Shown piece by piece: positions 1-7,406 of a stretch of DNA of 12,237 bases. The stretch spans positions 1-12,237 of the forward strand of contig SVLA01000052.1 in assembly GCA_015068175.1 (NCBI GenBank). Reading direction: 5' to 3'. Under the pieces are notes generated by a model. The model was not told where the DNA came from and did not search any database. It saw only the letters and a list, made by a program, of their open reading frames with translations. The stretch comes from Oscillospiraceae bacterium (GTDB lineage: Bacteria > Bacillota_A > Clostridia > Oscillospirales > Oscillospiraceae). A program made the translations under genes and the position numbers. The stretch's first letter is position 1. Every line of letters starts with the position of its first letter.

Positions 1-972
1 ACCGAGACCGCCAACGCAACTGTGAACAAGAAGGTCAACGTCGCTTCCTGCACCGAGGCCGGTACTGTGACCTACACCGCCACCTTCGCTGAGGATTGGG
101 CCGAGACCCAGACCAAGACCGTTGCCGGCGATCCCGCTGCCGGTCATACCTACGGCGAAGTGACCTACACCTGGAATGCGGACAACAGCGCTTGTACCGC
201 TACCCGCGCCTGCGCCTGCGGTCACACCGAGACCGCTACCGCTTCCGTGAGCAGCAAGACCACCGCTGCCACCTGCACCGAGGCCGGTTCCGTGACCTAC
301 ACCGCCACCTTCGCTGAGGATTGGGCCGAGACCCAGACCAAGACCGTTGCCGGCGATCCCGCCACCGGTCATACTTACGGCGAAGTGACCTACACCTGGA
401 ATGCGGACAACAGCGCCTGCACTGCTACCCACGCCTGCGCCTGCGGTCACACCGAGACCGCTACCGCTTCCGTGAGCAGCAAGACCACCGCTGCCACCTG
501 CACCGAGGCCGGTTCCGTGACCTACACTGCCACCTTCACCGAGAGCTGGGCTGAGACCCAGACCAAGACCGCTGCCGGCGATCCCGCCACCGGTCATACT
601 TACGGCGAAGTGATCTATACCTGGAATGAGGACAACACCGTCTGCACTGCTACCCGCACCTGCGCCTGCGGCCACACCGAGACCGCTACCGCTACCGTGA
701 GCAGCGAGACCACCGCGCCCTCCTGCACCGAGGCCGGTACTGTGACCTACACTACCACCTTCGCTGAGGATTGGGCCCAGGTCCAGACCAAGACCGTTAC
801 CGGTGATCCCGCTACCGGTCACGTGGATGCGGACAACGATGGAGCTTGCGACGACTGCAGCGCCGATCTGAGCAACGCCAAGACCGGTGACACCGTTCTG
901 GCTGTCATCGCCGCGGCTGTGATCAGCGCCCTGAGCATCGTGGCTCTGCCCGTCATCAAGAAGCGGTTCTAA
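1..972 (+). CDS. Repeat-rich cell-surface protein with C-terminal sorting signal (5' end outside window)
   Basis: The reading frame is open from base 1, so the gene is cut by the window edge and the first GTG (22) is an internal valine, not a start. The visible 323 residues contain three full copies and one partial copy of a 75-residue repeat (see the repeat entry). Each full copy has four cysteines, including a CxCGH motif, and many Thr and Ala residues. After the repeats comes an acidic loop, residues 276-286 (DADNDGACDDC). It fits the DxDxDG pattern of calcium-binding loops and also contains a CxxC. The C-terminus has NAKTGD (292-297), a hydrophobic stretch of about 20 residues and the tail KKRF. 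This is the layout of a sortase-type cell-wall sorting signal, although the motif is not canonical LPXTG. The inferred role is a wall-anchored stalk or spacer; the functional N-terminal domain, if any, is out of view. Codon use is strongly biased (mainly GCC/GCT and CGC) compared with neighbouring genes. A hairpin terminator follows. Confidence 0.85.
   Translation, partial: TETANATVNKKVNVASCTEAGTVTYTATFAEDWAETQTKTVAGDPAAGHTYGEVTYTWNADNSACTATRACACGHTETATASVSSKTTAATCTEAGSVTYTATFAEDWAETQTKTVAGDPATGHTYGEVTYTWNADNSACTATHACACGHTETATASVSSKTTAATCTEAGSVTYTATFTESWAETQTKTAAGDPATGHTYGEVIYTWNEDNTVCTATRTCACGHTETATATVSSETTAPSCTEAGTVTYTTTFAEDWAQVQTKTVTGDPATGHVDADNDGACDDCSADLSNAKTGDTVLAVIAAAVISALSIVALPVIKKRF
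49..822 (+). repeat. Tandem 225-bp (75-residue) in-frame coding repeats, 3.4 copies
   Basis: Units start at the codon for the Cys of CTEAG at 49, 274, 499 and 724, exactly 225 bases apart. Units 1 and 2 differ at only about nine positions by eye. Unit 3 is more diverged towards its end, and unit 4 breaks off at GH (822), where the C-terminal region begins. Bases 1-48 resemble the end of another unit (TETA...), so the array probably extends upstream. Each unit runs CTEAG, VTYTATF, DWAETQTKT, GDPATGHTYGEV, YTWNADN, CTAT, CACGH, TETAT. The conservation at DNA level suggests recent duplication or gene conversion, which makes copy-number change by recombination likely. Confidence 0.95.
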
Positions 973-995
973 ACAGCCGTTGATGCAAACCTCTG

Positions 996-1024
996 CCCCG
1001 GGATCTTCGGATCCCGGGGTTTTT
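996..1024 (+). terminator. Rho-independent terminator with UUCG tetraloop
   Basis: A perfect 10-bp stem (CCCCGGGATC at 996-1005 and its complement at 1010-1019) closes a TTCG loop and is followed by five T. The C(UUCG)G tetraloop is exceptionally stable. The hairpin lies 23 bases after the stop codon of the repeat protein and separates it from the next gene. Confidence 0.93.
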
Positions 1025-1036
1025 CAATATTCTTCC

Positions 1037-1065
1037 TTGATTTTTTCCCACGGTCGTGCTAGAAT
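1037..1065 (+). promoter_or_regulatory. Sigma-A type promoter for the 552-residue surface protein
   Basis: TTGATT (1037-1042) and TAGAAT (1060-1065) are separated by 17 bases, a good match to the vegetative consensus. The site lies between the upstream terminator and the start at 1140, leaving a leader of roughly 70 bases that ends in the strong ribosome binding site AAGGAGG (1126-1132). I saw no operator-like inverted repeat. Confidence 0.75.
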
Positions 1066-1139
1066 ATACGAAAGTTCATGGGCGCAACACAAATGTCCAC
1101 ATCGGACACGGCTGCGGCCCGTGAGAAGGAGGAAAGAAA

Positions 1140-2798
1140 ATGAAGAGATTTTTGTGCGTTTTGATGGTGTTGGCCATGACGGCGGCTTGCCTGCCGGCCG
1201 TACTTGCGGCGGAAGCGCCCAACGGTACGGCCACCGCCGGCGAGGACAGCAAGTTTACGGTGGCATTTACGCCGGACAAGGATGGCCCCCTGACGGTTAC
1301 CGTGGGCGACGGCTCCACGGAATGGACTTCCGATGTCATGTATTTCAACGACAGTTTTGAACTGATCGTGCTGGGCAGCGCTTCCGGCAAGGATCAGGAC
1401 AGCTACACCGTTGAGCTGACCGCAGGGATCACTTACCGGATCCGCATCTGGGCCACCGACGAAGGCGCTCTGGCCGCTACGCCCTATTCCTGCGTGTTCG
1501 GTGATGCGGGCGCAGAGGAAGAACCTGAAGAAATGGGCACCATTTTTGAGTCTGCCGACAACAAGGAGTTTGCCTGTCTCGATGAGAGCTATGGCATCTA
1601 TGAGGATCTGACCATCGAGTGGACGCCGGAGGCCGACGGGTTCCTGTATGTCCGCATGGAAGGCAATCCCGGTTGGAGCTATACCATTGAGGAAGTGACT
1701 GCTCGGATCGTCGGCAGCGGTAAGGAGACCCACACCTATGAGGTAGTGGGTGGCCGGCTGTACCGCATCCGGATCGCATGCTATGACCCTGCGGCATATT
1801 CGGAGGCTGCCGGTGTTGTGTCCTACGCCCTTGGCTTTGAGGCCGGTGAGATCTCTGTGCAGATCGCGGATTTCCTGATCTCTGATCTGGAAGTGGCGGT
1901 GGGAACCAATGAGCTGGTTCTGGAGGCCAATGCTTATCTGACCGCCTACGCCTTTACCCCTGCGGAGGCCGGTACATATACCGTCCATGCACCGGAAGGT
2001 GTGCTGCTGTGCTGGTACGGTACACCTACATTTCCCACGGATCTTTCCGGCGGAGAGATGACCAATTCGCTGACCCTGGAATTCACCGCTGTTGGGCAGA
2101 CCATGCTCATTGGCGTTGCCAATCCGGAGCTGGCTTTGACCCAGACCACATTGACCGTGGAAAAAACGGCCGATGCACAGGAGATCGTGGAGGTCGAACT
2201 GCAGACCTACGTCAACAAGGCCATTGATGCGGATACCGCCGCATTCGCGCTGCCCGTGGGCATGGTGGCCGGCGAATATGTGAACGTGTACGACGAGGCG
2301 GCCCATACGGCTGTACTGGGCAATGACGGCTATTATCATCTGGATTCTGCGGATGGCCCCATCCTGCTGGTGGACATGGACTATCTGGCGGTGCTGTCCG
2401 ATGCGCTGAACGAAGGCCGGGGCGTGATGTATGCCTATGTGATTGATGAGGACGGCAACATTGCCGAGAAGTGGGATGTGGGTGCCGCGGTCCAGGAATA
2501 CGAGGCTCTGTGCGATGAGAACGGCTACTATCCGCTGACGGAAGATCTGTATTTCTTCTACAGTGTTTACGCTGCGGGCAGCGGTGTTCCGTCCTTTGTG
2601 CTGGAGGCCGGCTTCAACCCCGACTCTGCATGGATGTTTGCCTGCCTGACCATGGTGGAGGAGGCCCAGGCGCCTTCCACTGAACCCGGCGGGGAGGAGT
2701 CCAACCCCGAGACCGGCGATCCCGTGGCCAATGTTGTGGCTGTGGCGCTGCTGGCTTTCATGGGCGTGGCGGCTCTGCCTGCAGTAAAGAAGCATTGA
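1140..2798 (+). CDS. Secreted, sortase-anchored protein of unknown function with three similar beta-rich modules
   Basis: This 552-residue protein starts at an ATG placed 7 bases after AAGGAGG. Residues 1-24 form a signal peptide (basic MKR, hydrophobic core, likely cleavage near VLAA/EAP). Three modules of about 115 residues follow. Each begins with [FW]TP-x-x-x-G (43-49, 161-167, 272-278); the first two also share a YRIRI strand (99-103, 208-212). Their layout resembles pre-peptidase-like beta-sandwich modules, but I cannot assign a family. Residues about 350-505 form a fourth region I do not recognise, rich in Tyr, Asp and Val. After a Pro/Glu linker comes NPETGD (522-527), a hydrophobic stretch and the short tail KKH. 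This is an NPxTG-type sorting signal closely similar to that of the upstream gene (VALPVIKKRF versus AALPAVKKH). The gene has its own promoter and terminator, so it is probably monocistronic. The inferred location is the cell wall; no catalytic motif was seen. Confidence 0.9.
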   Translation: MKRFLCVLMVLAMTAACLPAVLAAEAPNGTATAGEDSKFTVAFTPDKDGPLTVTVGDGSTEWTSDVMYFNDSFELIVLGSASGKDQDSYTVELTAGITYRIRIWATDEGALAATPYSCVFGDAGAEEEPEEMGTIFESADNKEFACLDESYGIYEDLTIEWTPEADGFLYVRMEGNPGWSYTIEEVTARIVGSGKETHTYEVVGGRLYRIRIACYDPAAYSEAAGVVSYALGFEAGEISVQIADFLISDLEVAVGTNELVLEANAYLTAYAFTPAEAGTYTVHAPEGVLLCWYGTPTFPTDLSGGEMTNSLTLEFTAVGQTMLIGVANPELALTQTTLTVEKTADAQEIVEVELQTYVNKAIDADTAAFALPVGMVAGEYVNVYDEAAHTAVLGNDGYYHLDSADGPILLVDMDYLAVLSDALNEGRGVMYAYVIDEDGNIAEKWDVGAAVQEYEALCDENGYYPLTEDLYFFYSVYAAGSGVPSFVLEAGFNPDSAWMFACLTMVEEAQAPSTEPGGEESNPETGDPVANVVAVALLAFMGVAALPAVKKH

Positions 2799-2809
2799 TA
2801 TTTCAAATG

Positions 2810-2836
2810 ATGCCCCGGGCCATGCCCGGGGCATTT
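2810..2836 (+). terminator. Hairpin terminator after the surface protein gene
   Basis: ATGCCCCGGGC (2810-2820) pairs perfectly with 2824-2834 around a 3-base loop, an 11-bp GC-rich stem. Only a short T run follows (2834-2836, then CC), so termination may be weaker than at the other sites. It lies 11 bases after the stop codon and immediately before the promoter of the next unit. Confidence 0.75.
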
Positions 2837-2842
2837 CCATAC

Positions 2843-2872
2843 TTGACAAGGGGCGCATGAAAGTGATAGAAT
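2843..2872 (+). promoter_or_regulatory. Promoter of the T-box operon
   Basis: A perfect TTGACA (2843-2848) is followed 18 bases later by TAGAAT (2867-2872). The transcription start would fall near 2879, just at the 5' base of the T-box leader. A strong constitutive promoter followed by attenuation is the usual arrangement for T-box genes. Confidence 0.85.
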
Positions 2873-2878
2873 AACGGT

Positions 2879-3065
2879 GATCGCAATGAACGGAAAGAGT
2901 AGCGAGCGCAAACCAGCAGAGAGTCCGGGTCGGTGGCTGTGAGCCTGGGCAGGGGAGTGCCGTGAAGGTGCGTCCGGGAGCGGCAATTCAATAAAAAGTG
3001 ATAAATAAGAGTGGAACCGCGGATTTTACCGCCTCTTGTACCGATGGTATAAGAGGCGTTTTTTT
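2879..3065 (+). promoter_or_regulatory. T-box riboswitch, predicted tRNA-Cys specific
   Basis: The leader has the main T-box parts. Stem I has a lower helix CGGA/TCCG (2891-2894 with 2973-2976). The specifier loop has the GAGTA motif on its 5' side (2897-2901) and GAAGG-TGC-G on its 3' side, with specifier UGC (Cys) at 2969-2971. The next helix pairs 2902-2909 with 2957-2963, with one bulged A. The AGAGAG motif is at 2918-2923, and a 7-bp distal helix pairs 2923-2929 with 2944-2950. The T-box proper, AGAGTGGAACCGCGG, is at 3008-3022. The antiterminator pairs AAGAG (3007-3011) with CTCTT (3033-3037) around the TGGAACC bulge. The TGGA in that bulge would pair with UCCA, fitting U73, the tRNA-Cys discriminator. 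No stem II is evident between Stem I and the antiterminator. By established T-box mechanism, uncharged tRNA stabilises the antiterminator. The nearby cysS supports the assignment. Confidence 0.93.
3030..3065 (+). terminator. Intrinsic terminator of the T-box switch
   Basis: CGCCTCTTGTACC (3030-3042) pairs with 3046-3058 over 13 bp (one G-U pair) around a GAT loop, followed by seven T. The left arm contains the CTCTT that also pairs in the antiterminator, so the two structures exclude each other. The stem ends 12 bases before the first start codon of the operon. Confidence 0.93.
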
Positions 3066-3077
3066 ATGAGGTGAATC

Positions 3078-3443
3078 ATGGTAAAAAACAAATATCTCTA
3101 CAAAAAACCCAACTTCTTCCGGCAGAAATTTTCCTTTGAAGGGGTTCTGGGTGTAGGAGAATTCTGGTCGGAGGTCGGTATCAGCGTCATCGGGTATCTG
3201 TGCCTGATCATTGTGGCGTGTATTGCCATTTCGGTGCTGGTGCCGGGGACTACGGAGGAACTGAACAGCTATACGGGCTGGGCGGCTTTAGCGTTTGCGG
3301 TGTTTCATGTGCTTCGGATCGTGGCGCTCTCCCGGCGGCGTCTGCGGGATGCTGAATATACGGCCAAGAGCTATCTGTGGCTGCTGCTGCCGGTGGTGGG
3401 CTGGATCATTTTCCTGGCACGGCTGTGTAAGAAAAGTGTATAA
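3078..3443 (+). CDS. Small DUF805-like membrane protein, first gene of the T-box operon
   Basis: The protein has 121 residues and starts at an ATG placed shortly after GAGGTGA (3068-3074). It has an N-terminal amphipathic part with FSFEG...GEFW (18-30), three likely membrane segments (about 35-55, 66-84 and 97-114), RRRLRD (86-91) between the second and third, and a short basic C-terminus. The F-x-G...EFW and RRL-x-D patterns match the DUF805 family of small inner-membrane proteins, whose function is unknown. The usual GR in the first motif is replaced here. The gene lies 12 bases after the T-box terminator and 25 bases before cysS, so it should rise and fall with tRNA-Cys charging. A role in cysteine supply or sensing is possible but is only inferred from position. 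Confidence 0.8.
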   Translation: MVKNKYLYKKPNFFRQKFSFEGVLGVGEFWSEVGISVIGYLCLIIVACIAISVLVPGTTEELNSYTGWAALAFAVFHVLRIVALSRRRLRDAEYTAKSYLWLLLPVVGWIIFLARLCKKSV

Positions 3444-3468
3444 ACCAACTGATTTGGAGGAATAAAGT

Positions 3469-4884
3469 ATGTATTTGTATAATTCTCTGTCCCACAAGAA
3501 GGAACTGTTTGTGCCTAATGATCCCAACATGGTGAAAATGTACACCTGCGGTCCCACGGTGTATCACTATGCCCACATCGGCAATCTGCGGACGTATATC
3601 ATGGAGGATATCCTGGAAAAGACGTTGCGGTATATGGGGTTCGGCGTGAAGCGGGTCATGAATATCACCGACGTGGGCCATCTGGCTTCCGATGCGGATA
3701 CCGGCGAAGATAAGATGCTCAAGGGCGCCAAGCGGGAGAACAAGTCCGTCATGGATATTGCCCGGTACTACACCGAGGCCTTCTTTGCTGATTGCGAAAA
3801 GCTGAACATCAAGCGGCCCGATGTGGTGGAACCTGCCACCAACTGCATCGACAGTTATATTGAGATGGTACAGAAGCTGCTGGACACCGGCAAGGCGTAT
3901 TTTTCCGGCGGCAACGTGTATTTCGACACCGCTACCTTGGAAAAATACTATGTGTTTAATGACCACGACGAGGAAGACCTGGCGGTGGGTGTCCGGGAAG
4001 GCGTGGAGGAGGATACCAACAAGCGGAACAAGAACGATTTCGTGCTGTGGTTTACCAAGAGCAAGTTTGAGGATCAGGCCCTGAAGTGGGATTCTCCCTG
4101 GGGCGTGGGTTATCCCGGCTGGCACATCGAATGCTCCTGCATTTCCATGAAGCATCTGGGAGAGGATCTGGACATTCATGCCGGCGGCATCGACAATGCT
4201 TTCCCGCACCACACCAATGAGATCGCCCAGTCTGAGTCCTATCTGGGGCACAAGTGGTGTAATTACTGGTTCCACGTCCACCACCTGAATACCAACGACG
4301 GTAAGATGAGCAAGTCCAAGGGCGAATTTTTGACCGTGGCGCTGCTGGAGAGCAAGGGGTATGATCCCATGGCTTACCGTCTGTTCTGCCTGCAGAGCCA
4401 TTATCGCCGGAACCTGGTATTTTCCTGGGAGAACCTGGACAATGCGGCGGTGGCCTATGAAAAGCTGATCGCCAAGATCGCCGCCCTGGATCCGCAGGGA
4501 GATGTGGAAGCAGAGGCTTTTGACAAACTGCGTGAGCGGTTCGTCATGGCCCTCAACGGTGACCTGAATACGTCCCTGGCGGTGACGGCGGTCTACGATG
4601 CGCTGAAGGCTAAGTGCAATGATGCAACAAAGTGGGCCCTTTTGGCCAATTTTGATGCCGTTTTGAGCCTGGATCTGCTGGAAAAGGCCCAAAAAGTCCG
4701 CGCCGAAAATGCGCAGAAAGAGGCGGAATCTGCCGATCCTGCCATTGACGCCCTGGTGGCGGCCCGGGCGGCGGCCAAGAAGGAGAAGAACTGGGCGGAG
4801 GCGGATCGCATCCGCGACGAATTGAAGGCCATGGGCGTGGAGCTGATCGATACCCCCCAGGGCACCAAGTGGAGAAAAGTATGA
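3469..4884 (+). CDS. cysS: Cysteine--tRNA ligase (cysteinyl-tRNA synthetase)
   Basis: This 471-residue class I aminoacyl-tRNA synthetase charges tRNA-Cys with cysteine using ATP in the cytoplasm. The start is an ATG placed 8 bases after GGAGG. The HIGH-type motif is HIGN (36-39) and the KMSKS loop is at 279-283. The zinc ligands that select the cysteine thiol in the family appear intact: C27, C222 (in WHIECSC), H247 and E251 (in FPHHTNE). The C-terminal helical tRNA-binding part runs from about 320 and ends in the expected ADRIRDELKAMG and TPQGTKW motifs. The length is normal. The gene lies in an operon under the Cys T-box leader and overlaps polA by 4 bases (ATGA), which suggests translational coupling. 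Confidence 0.98.
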   Translation: MYLYNSLSHKKELFVPNDPNMVKMYTCGPTVYHYAHIGNLRTYIMEDILEKTLRYMGFGVKRVMNITDVGHLASDADTGEDKMLKGAKRENKSVMDIARYYTEAFFADCEKLNIKRPDVVEPATNCIDSYIEMVQKLLDTGKAYFSGGNVYFDTATLEKYYVFNDHDEEDLAVGVREGVEEDTNKRNKNDFVLWFTKSKFEDQALKWDSPWGVGYPGWHIECSCISMKHLGEDLDIHAGGIDNAFPHHTNEIAQSESYLGHKWCNYWFHVHHLNTNDGKMSKSKGEFLTVALLESKGYDPMAYRLFCLQSHYRRNLVFSWENLDNAAVAYEKLIAKIAALDPQGDVEAEAFDKLRERFVMALNGDLNTSLAVTAVYDALKAKCNDATKWALLANFDAVLSLDLLEKAQKVRAENAQKEAESADPAIDALVAARAAAKKEKNWAEADRIRDELKAMGVELIDTPQGTKWRKV

Positions 4885-7406
4885 AACTGTTGATCCTGGA
4901 CGGTAATTCCGTCATTAACCGGGCGTTTTACGGTGTGCGGCCCCTGACCACCCGGGATGGGCTGTTCACCAATGCCATTTACGGATTCCTGAATATTCTG
5001 GAGCGGATGGAGAAGGAAGAGCAGCCGGATGCGGTCTGCGTGTCCTTTGATATGCATGGGCCCACCTTCCGCCATCTGCGCTATGACGGCTACAAGGCGA
5101 CCCGTCACGGCATGCCCGAGGAACTGGCCCAGCAGATGCCGGTGATGAAGGAAGTCCTGCAGGCCATGAACATTCCGATTTACGAATGTCCGGGCTGGGA
5201 GGCGGACGATATTATCGGCACCGTGGGTCAGATCTGTTCCAATAACGGATGGGAGTGCGTGGTGGTGACCGGTGACCGGGACAGCCTGCAGCTTATCGAT
5301 GAAAATGTGCATATCAAGCTGGTGATCTCCAAACCGGGGCAGACCACGGCAACGCTGTACACCTATGGGAAATTTTACGAGGAATACGGCTTTGAACCGA
5401 AGAAACTGGTGGATCTGAAGGCGTTGATGGGCGATTCTTCCGATAATATTCCCGGTGTGGCCGGGGTGGGCCCCAAGACGGCCACGGAATTGCTGCTGCG
5501 GTTTGGGTCCCTGGAGGGGGTCTATGCCCATCTGGATGACCCGTTCATCAAGCCGAAACTGCGGGAAAAGCTGGAAAAAGATCGGGAAAATGCCTTCCTT
5601 TCCTATGAATTGGCCACCATTGTGCCCAAGGCGCCCATTGATTTTGAGCCGAAGGATGCTATTATCCGGCCCTACAACAAGCCGGCCCTCTATGGGCTGT
5701 TCCAGCGGCTGGAGTTTGTGAAGCTGATCGACAAGTACGGTCTGCGTGGGGCGGCTGTGGAGGCCCCCAGGCAGACGAAGAATACCGTGGCGGCCCTGCC
5801 CAAGGCCACGGAGCTGCCGGAAAAGGCGGAACGCTATGCGGTCTATCTGGCGGCGGATGGCAGCCTGGGTGTGGCCTGGGCGGAGGGGGTCTGCGCCCTG
5901 ACCCCCATGGAGACCCAAATGGGCCTTACCCTGCTTGGGGAAGTGATCTTCCATGACAGTAAGACGGCCATGCATCGGATGACGGATTTGGGGATCCAAT
6001 GCGGTGACTGTGTTTTTGATACTGCTTTGGCGGCCTATGACCTGAACCCCAGCCAAGCGGAGTATTCCGTGTCCAAACTGGCTACCAATTTCCTGGGGAT
6101 GTCCGTGGAGGACGGGGATGCGGCCGGCTGTGCGGAGGCGATTTGGCATTTGATGCCGGTGTTGGAGGCGGAATTGCGCGAAAAGGGCATGGAAAAGCTC
6201 TATTTCGACATGGAACTGCCTTTGTGCCCGGTGCTGTACCGGATGGAGCGGGCTGGGATCGCCATTGACCGGCAGCAGTTGGAACAATTTGGCGCCATGC
6301 TGACAGCGCGGATCGATGATTGCGAGAAGCTCATTTTCGGTTTTGCAGGCGGCCCCTTCAACATCCAATCCACCCGGCAGTTGGGCGAGCTGCTGTTTGA
6401 AAAGCTGGGCCTGCCGCCGGTGAAGAAGACCAAGACCGGTTATTCCACCAATGCGGAGGTGCTGGAGCAACTGAAGGACAAGCATCCCATTATTCCGGCC
6501 ATTATGGATTATCGGATGCTGACGAAGCTGAAGTCCACCTATGCTGAGGGCCTGCTGAAGGTCATCGGAGCGGATGGACGGATCCGGACCACGTTCCAAA
6601 ATCTGGTGACGGCCACGGGGCGGCTTAGTTCCACGGAACCCAATTTGCAGAATATTCCGGTGCGTACCGATCTGGGCGCGGAGATCCGGAAGATGTTTGT
6701 GCCCGGCGATGGCATGGTGCTGGTGGACGCGGACTACAGCCAGATCGAACTGCGGGTGCTGGCTCATATTGCCGGCGACGAGAACATGCAGGAGGCATTC
6801 CGATCCGGGCTGGACGTGCATACGGTGACGGCGGCGCAGGTGTTTGGCGTGGCACCGGAGGCTGTGACGGCCCTGCAGCGGCGCCACGCGAAGGCGGTCA
6901 ATTTCGGCATCGTCTACGGCATTTCGGAGTTTTCTCTGGCGGCGGACATCGGGGTTACCCGCTGGGAGGCCAGGGAGTATATTGACAGTTACCTGGCCCA
7001 CTATCACGGCGTACGGGACTACATGAAAAATGTAGTGGCGCAGGCCCGGGAGCGGGGATACACCGAGACGCTGTACGGCCGGAAACGGTATATCCCGGAG
7101 CTGACGGCTTCCAATTTCAACATTCGCAGCGGCGCGGAGCGGGTGGCGCTGAATACGCCCATCCAGGGTACGGCGGCGGATCTGATCAAGTTGGCTATGA
7201 TCCGGGTGGATGAGGCCCTGGCCCGGGAATATCCCCAGGCGCGGCTGCTGCTGCAGGTCCACGATGAACTGATCGTGGAGTGCCCGGAGGAATTGGCAGA
7301 CCGGGTGGCGGCGCTGGTGAGCCGGGAAATGGAAAATGTGGCCCAATTGAACGTGCCGCTGACGGCAGAGGCCAAGATCGGAAAGAGCTGGTACGAAGCA
7401 AAATGA
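4881..7406 (+). CDS. polA: DNA polymerase I (5' nuclease and polymerase; proofreading domain degenerate)
   Basis: The protein has 841 residues if started at the ATG at 4881, which overlaps the cysS stop as ATGA and has a modest GGAG at 4871-4874. An in-frame GTG at 4869 is possible but less likely. It removes RNA primers and fills gaps in lagging-strand synthesis and repair. Residues 1 to about 295 form the 5' nuclease: ADDIIGT, TGDRD (130-134), GDSSDN (184-189) and a helix-hairpin-helix region near 194-206. Residues about 296-440 correspond to the 3'-5' exonuclease fold, but the first DxE motif is missing and only the later FDT aspartate remains. Proofreading should therefore be absent, as is usual in many Firmicutes and in Taq. 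The polymerase domain has TATGRLSS, motif A with D618 (DYSQIELR), motif B with R668, K671, F675 and Y679, and motif C H794-D795-E796. The gene overlaps rimI by 4 bases. Confidence 0.98.
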   Translation: MKLLILDGNSVINRAFYGVRPLTTRDGLFTNAIYGFLNILERMEKEEQPDAVCVSFDMHGPTFRHLRYDGYKATRHGMPEELAQQMPVMKEVLQAMNIPIYECPGWEADDIIGTVGQICSNNGWECVVVTGDRDSLQLIDENVHIKLVISKPGQTTATLYTYGKFYEEYGFEPKKLVDLKALMGDSSDNIPGVAGVGPKTATELLLRFGSLEGVYAHLDDPFIKPKLREKLEKDRENAFLSYELATIVPKAPIDFEPKDAIIRPYNKPALYGLFQRLEFVKLIDKYGLRGAAVEAPRQTKNTVAALPKATELPEKAERYAVYLAADGSLGVAWAEGVCALTPMETQMGLTLLGEVIFHDSKTAMHRMTDLGIQCGDCVFDTALAAYDLNPSQAEYSVSKLATNFLGMSVEDGDAAGCAEAIWHLMPVLEAELREKGMEKLYFDMELPLCPVLYRMERAGIAIDRQQLEQFGAMLTARIDDCEKLIFGFAGGPFNIQSTRQLGELLFEKLGLPPVKKTKTGYSTNAEVLEQLKDKHPIIPAIMDYRMLTKLKSTYAEGLLKVIGADGRIRTTFQNLVTATGRLSSTEPNLQNIPVRTDLGAEIRKMFVPGDGMVLVDADYSQIELRVLAHIAGDENMQEAFRSGLDVHTVTAAQVFGVAPEAVTALQRRHAKAVNFGIVYGISEFSLAADIGVTRWEAREYIDSYLAHYHGVRDYMKNVVAQARERGYTETLYGRKRYIPELTASNFNIRSGAERVALNTPIQGTAADLIKLAMIRVDEALAREYPQARLLLQVHDELIVECPEELADRVAALVSREMENVAQLNVPLTAEAKIGKSWYEAK

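Noticed and set aside
22..24. GTG as the start of the first surface protein
   Set aside because: The frame is open from base 1, and the residues before it match the repeat unit, so the gene simply runs off the window. There is no ribosome binding site.
1..822. CRISPR array or mobile-element repeats
   Set aside because: The repeats are 225 bases long, contiguous, without spacers and in frame within one coding sequence.
1179..1190. Lipoprotein signal (Cys within MTAAC) in the 552-residue protein
   Set aside because: The residues before Cys do not fit the lipobox well, and a better signal peptidase I site (VLAA) follows. The C-terminal sorting signal also argues for wall anchoring.
2958..2960. 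A second TGC in the T-box leader as the specifier
   Set aside because: It pairs in the helix above the specifier loop, while the TGC at 2969-2971 lies in the loop opposite GAGTA and just before the lower helix.
3066..3074. ATG immediately after the T-box T run as a gene start
   Set aside because: It is followed by a stop after one codon (ATG AGG TGA). The sequence instead provides the ribosome binding site for the ATG at 3078.
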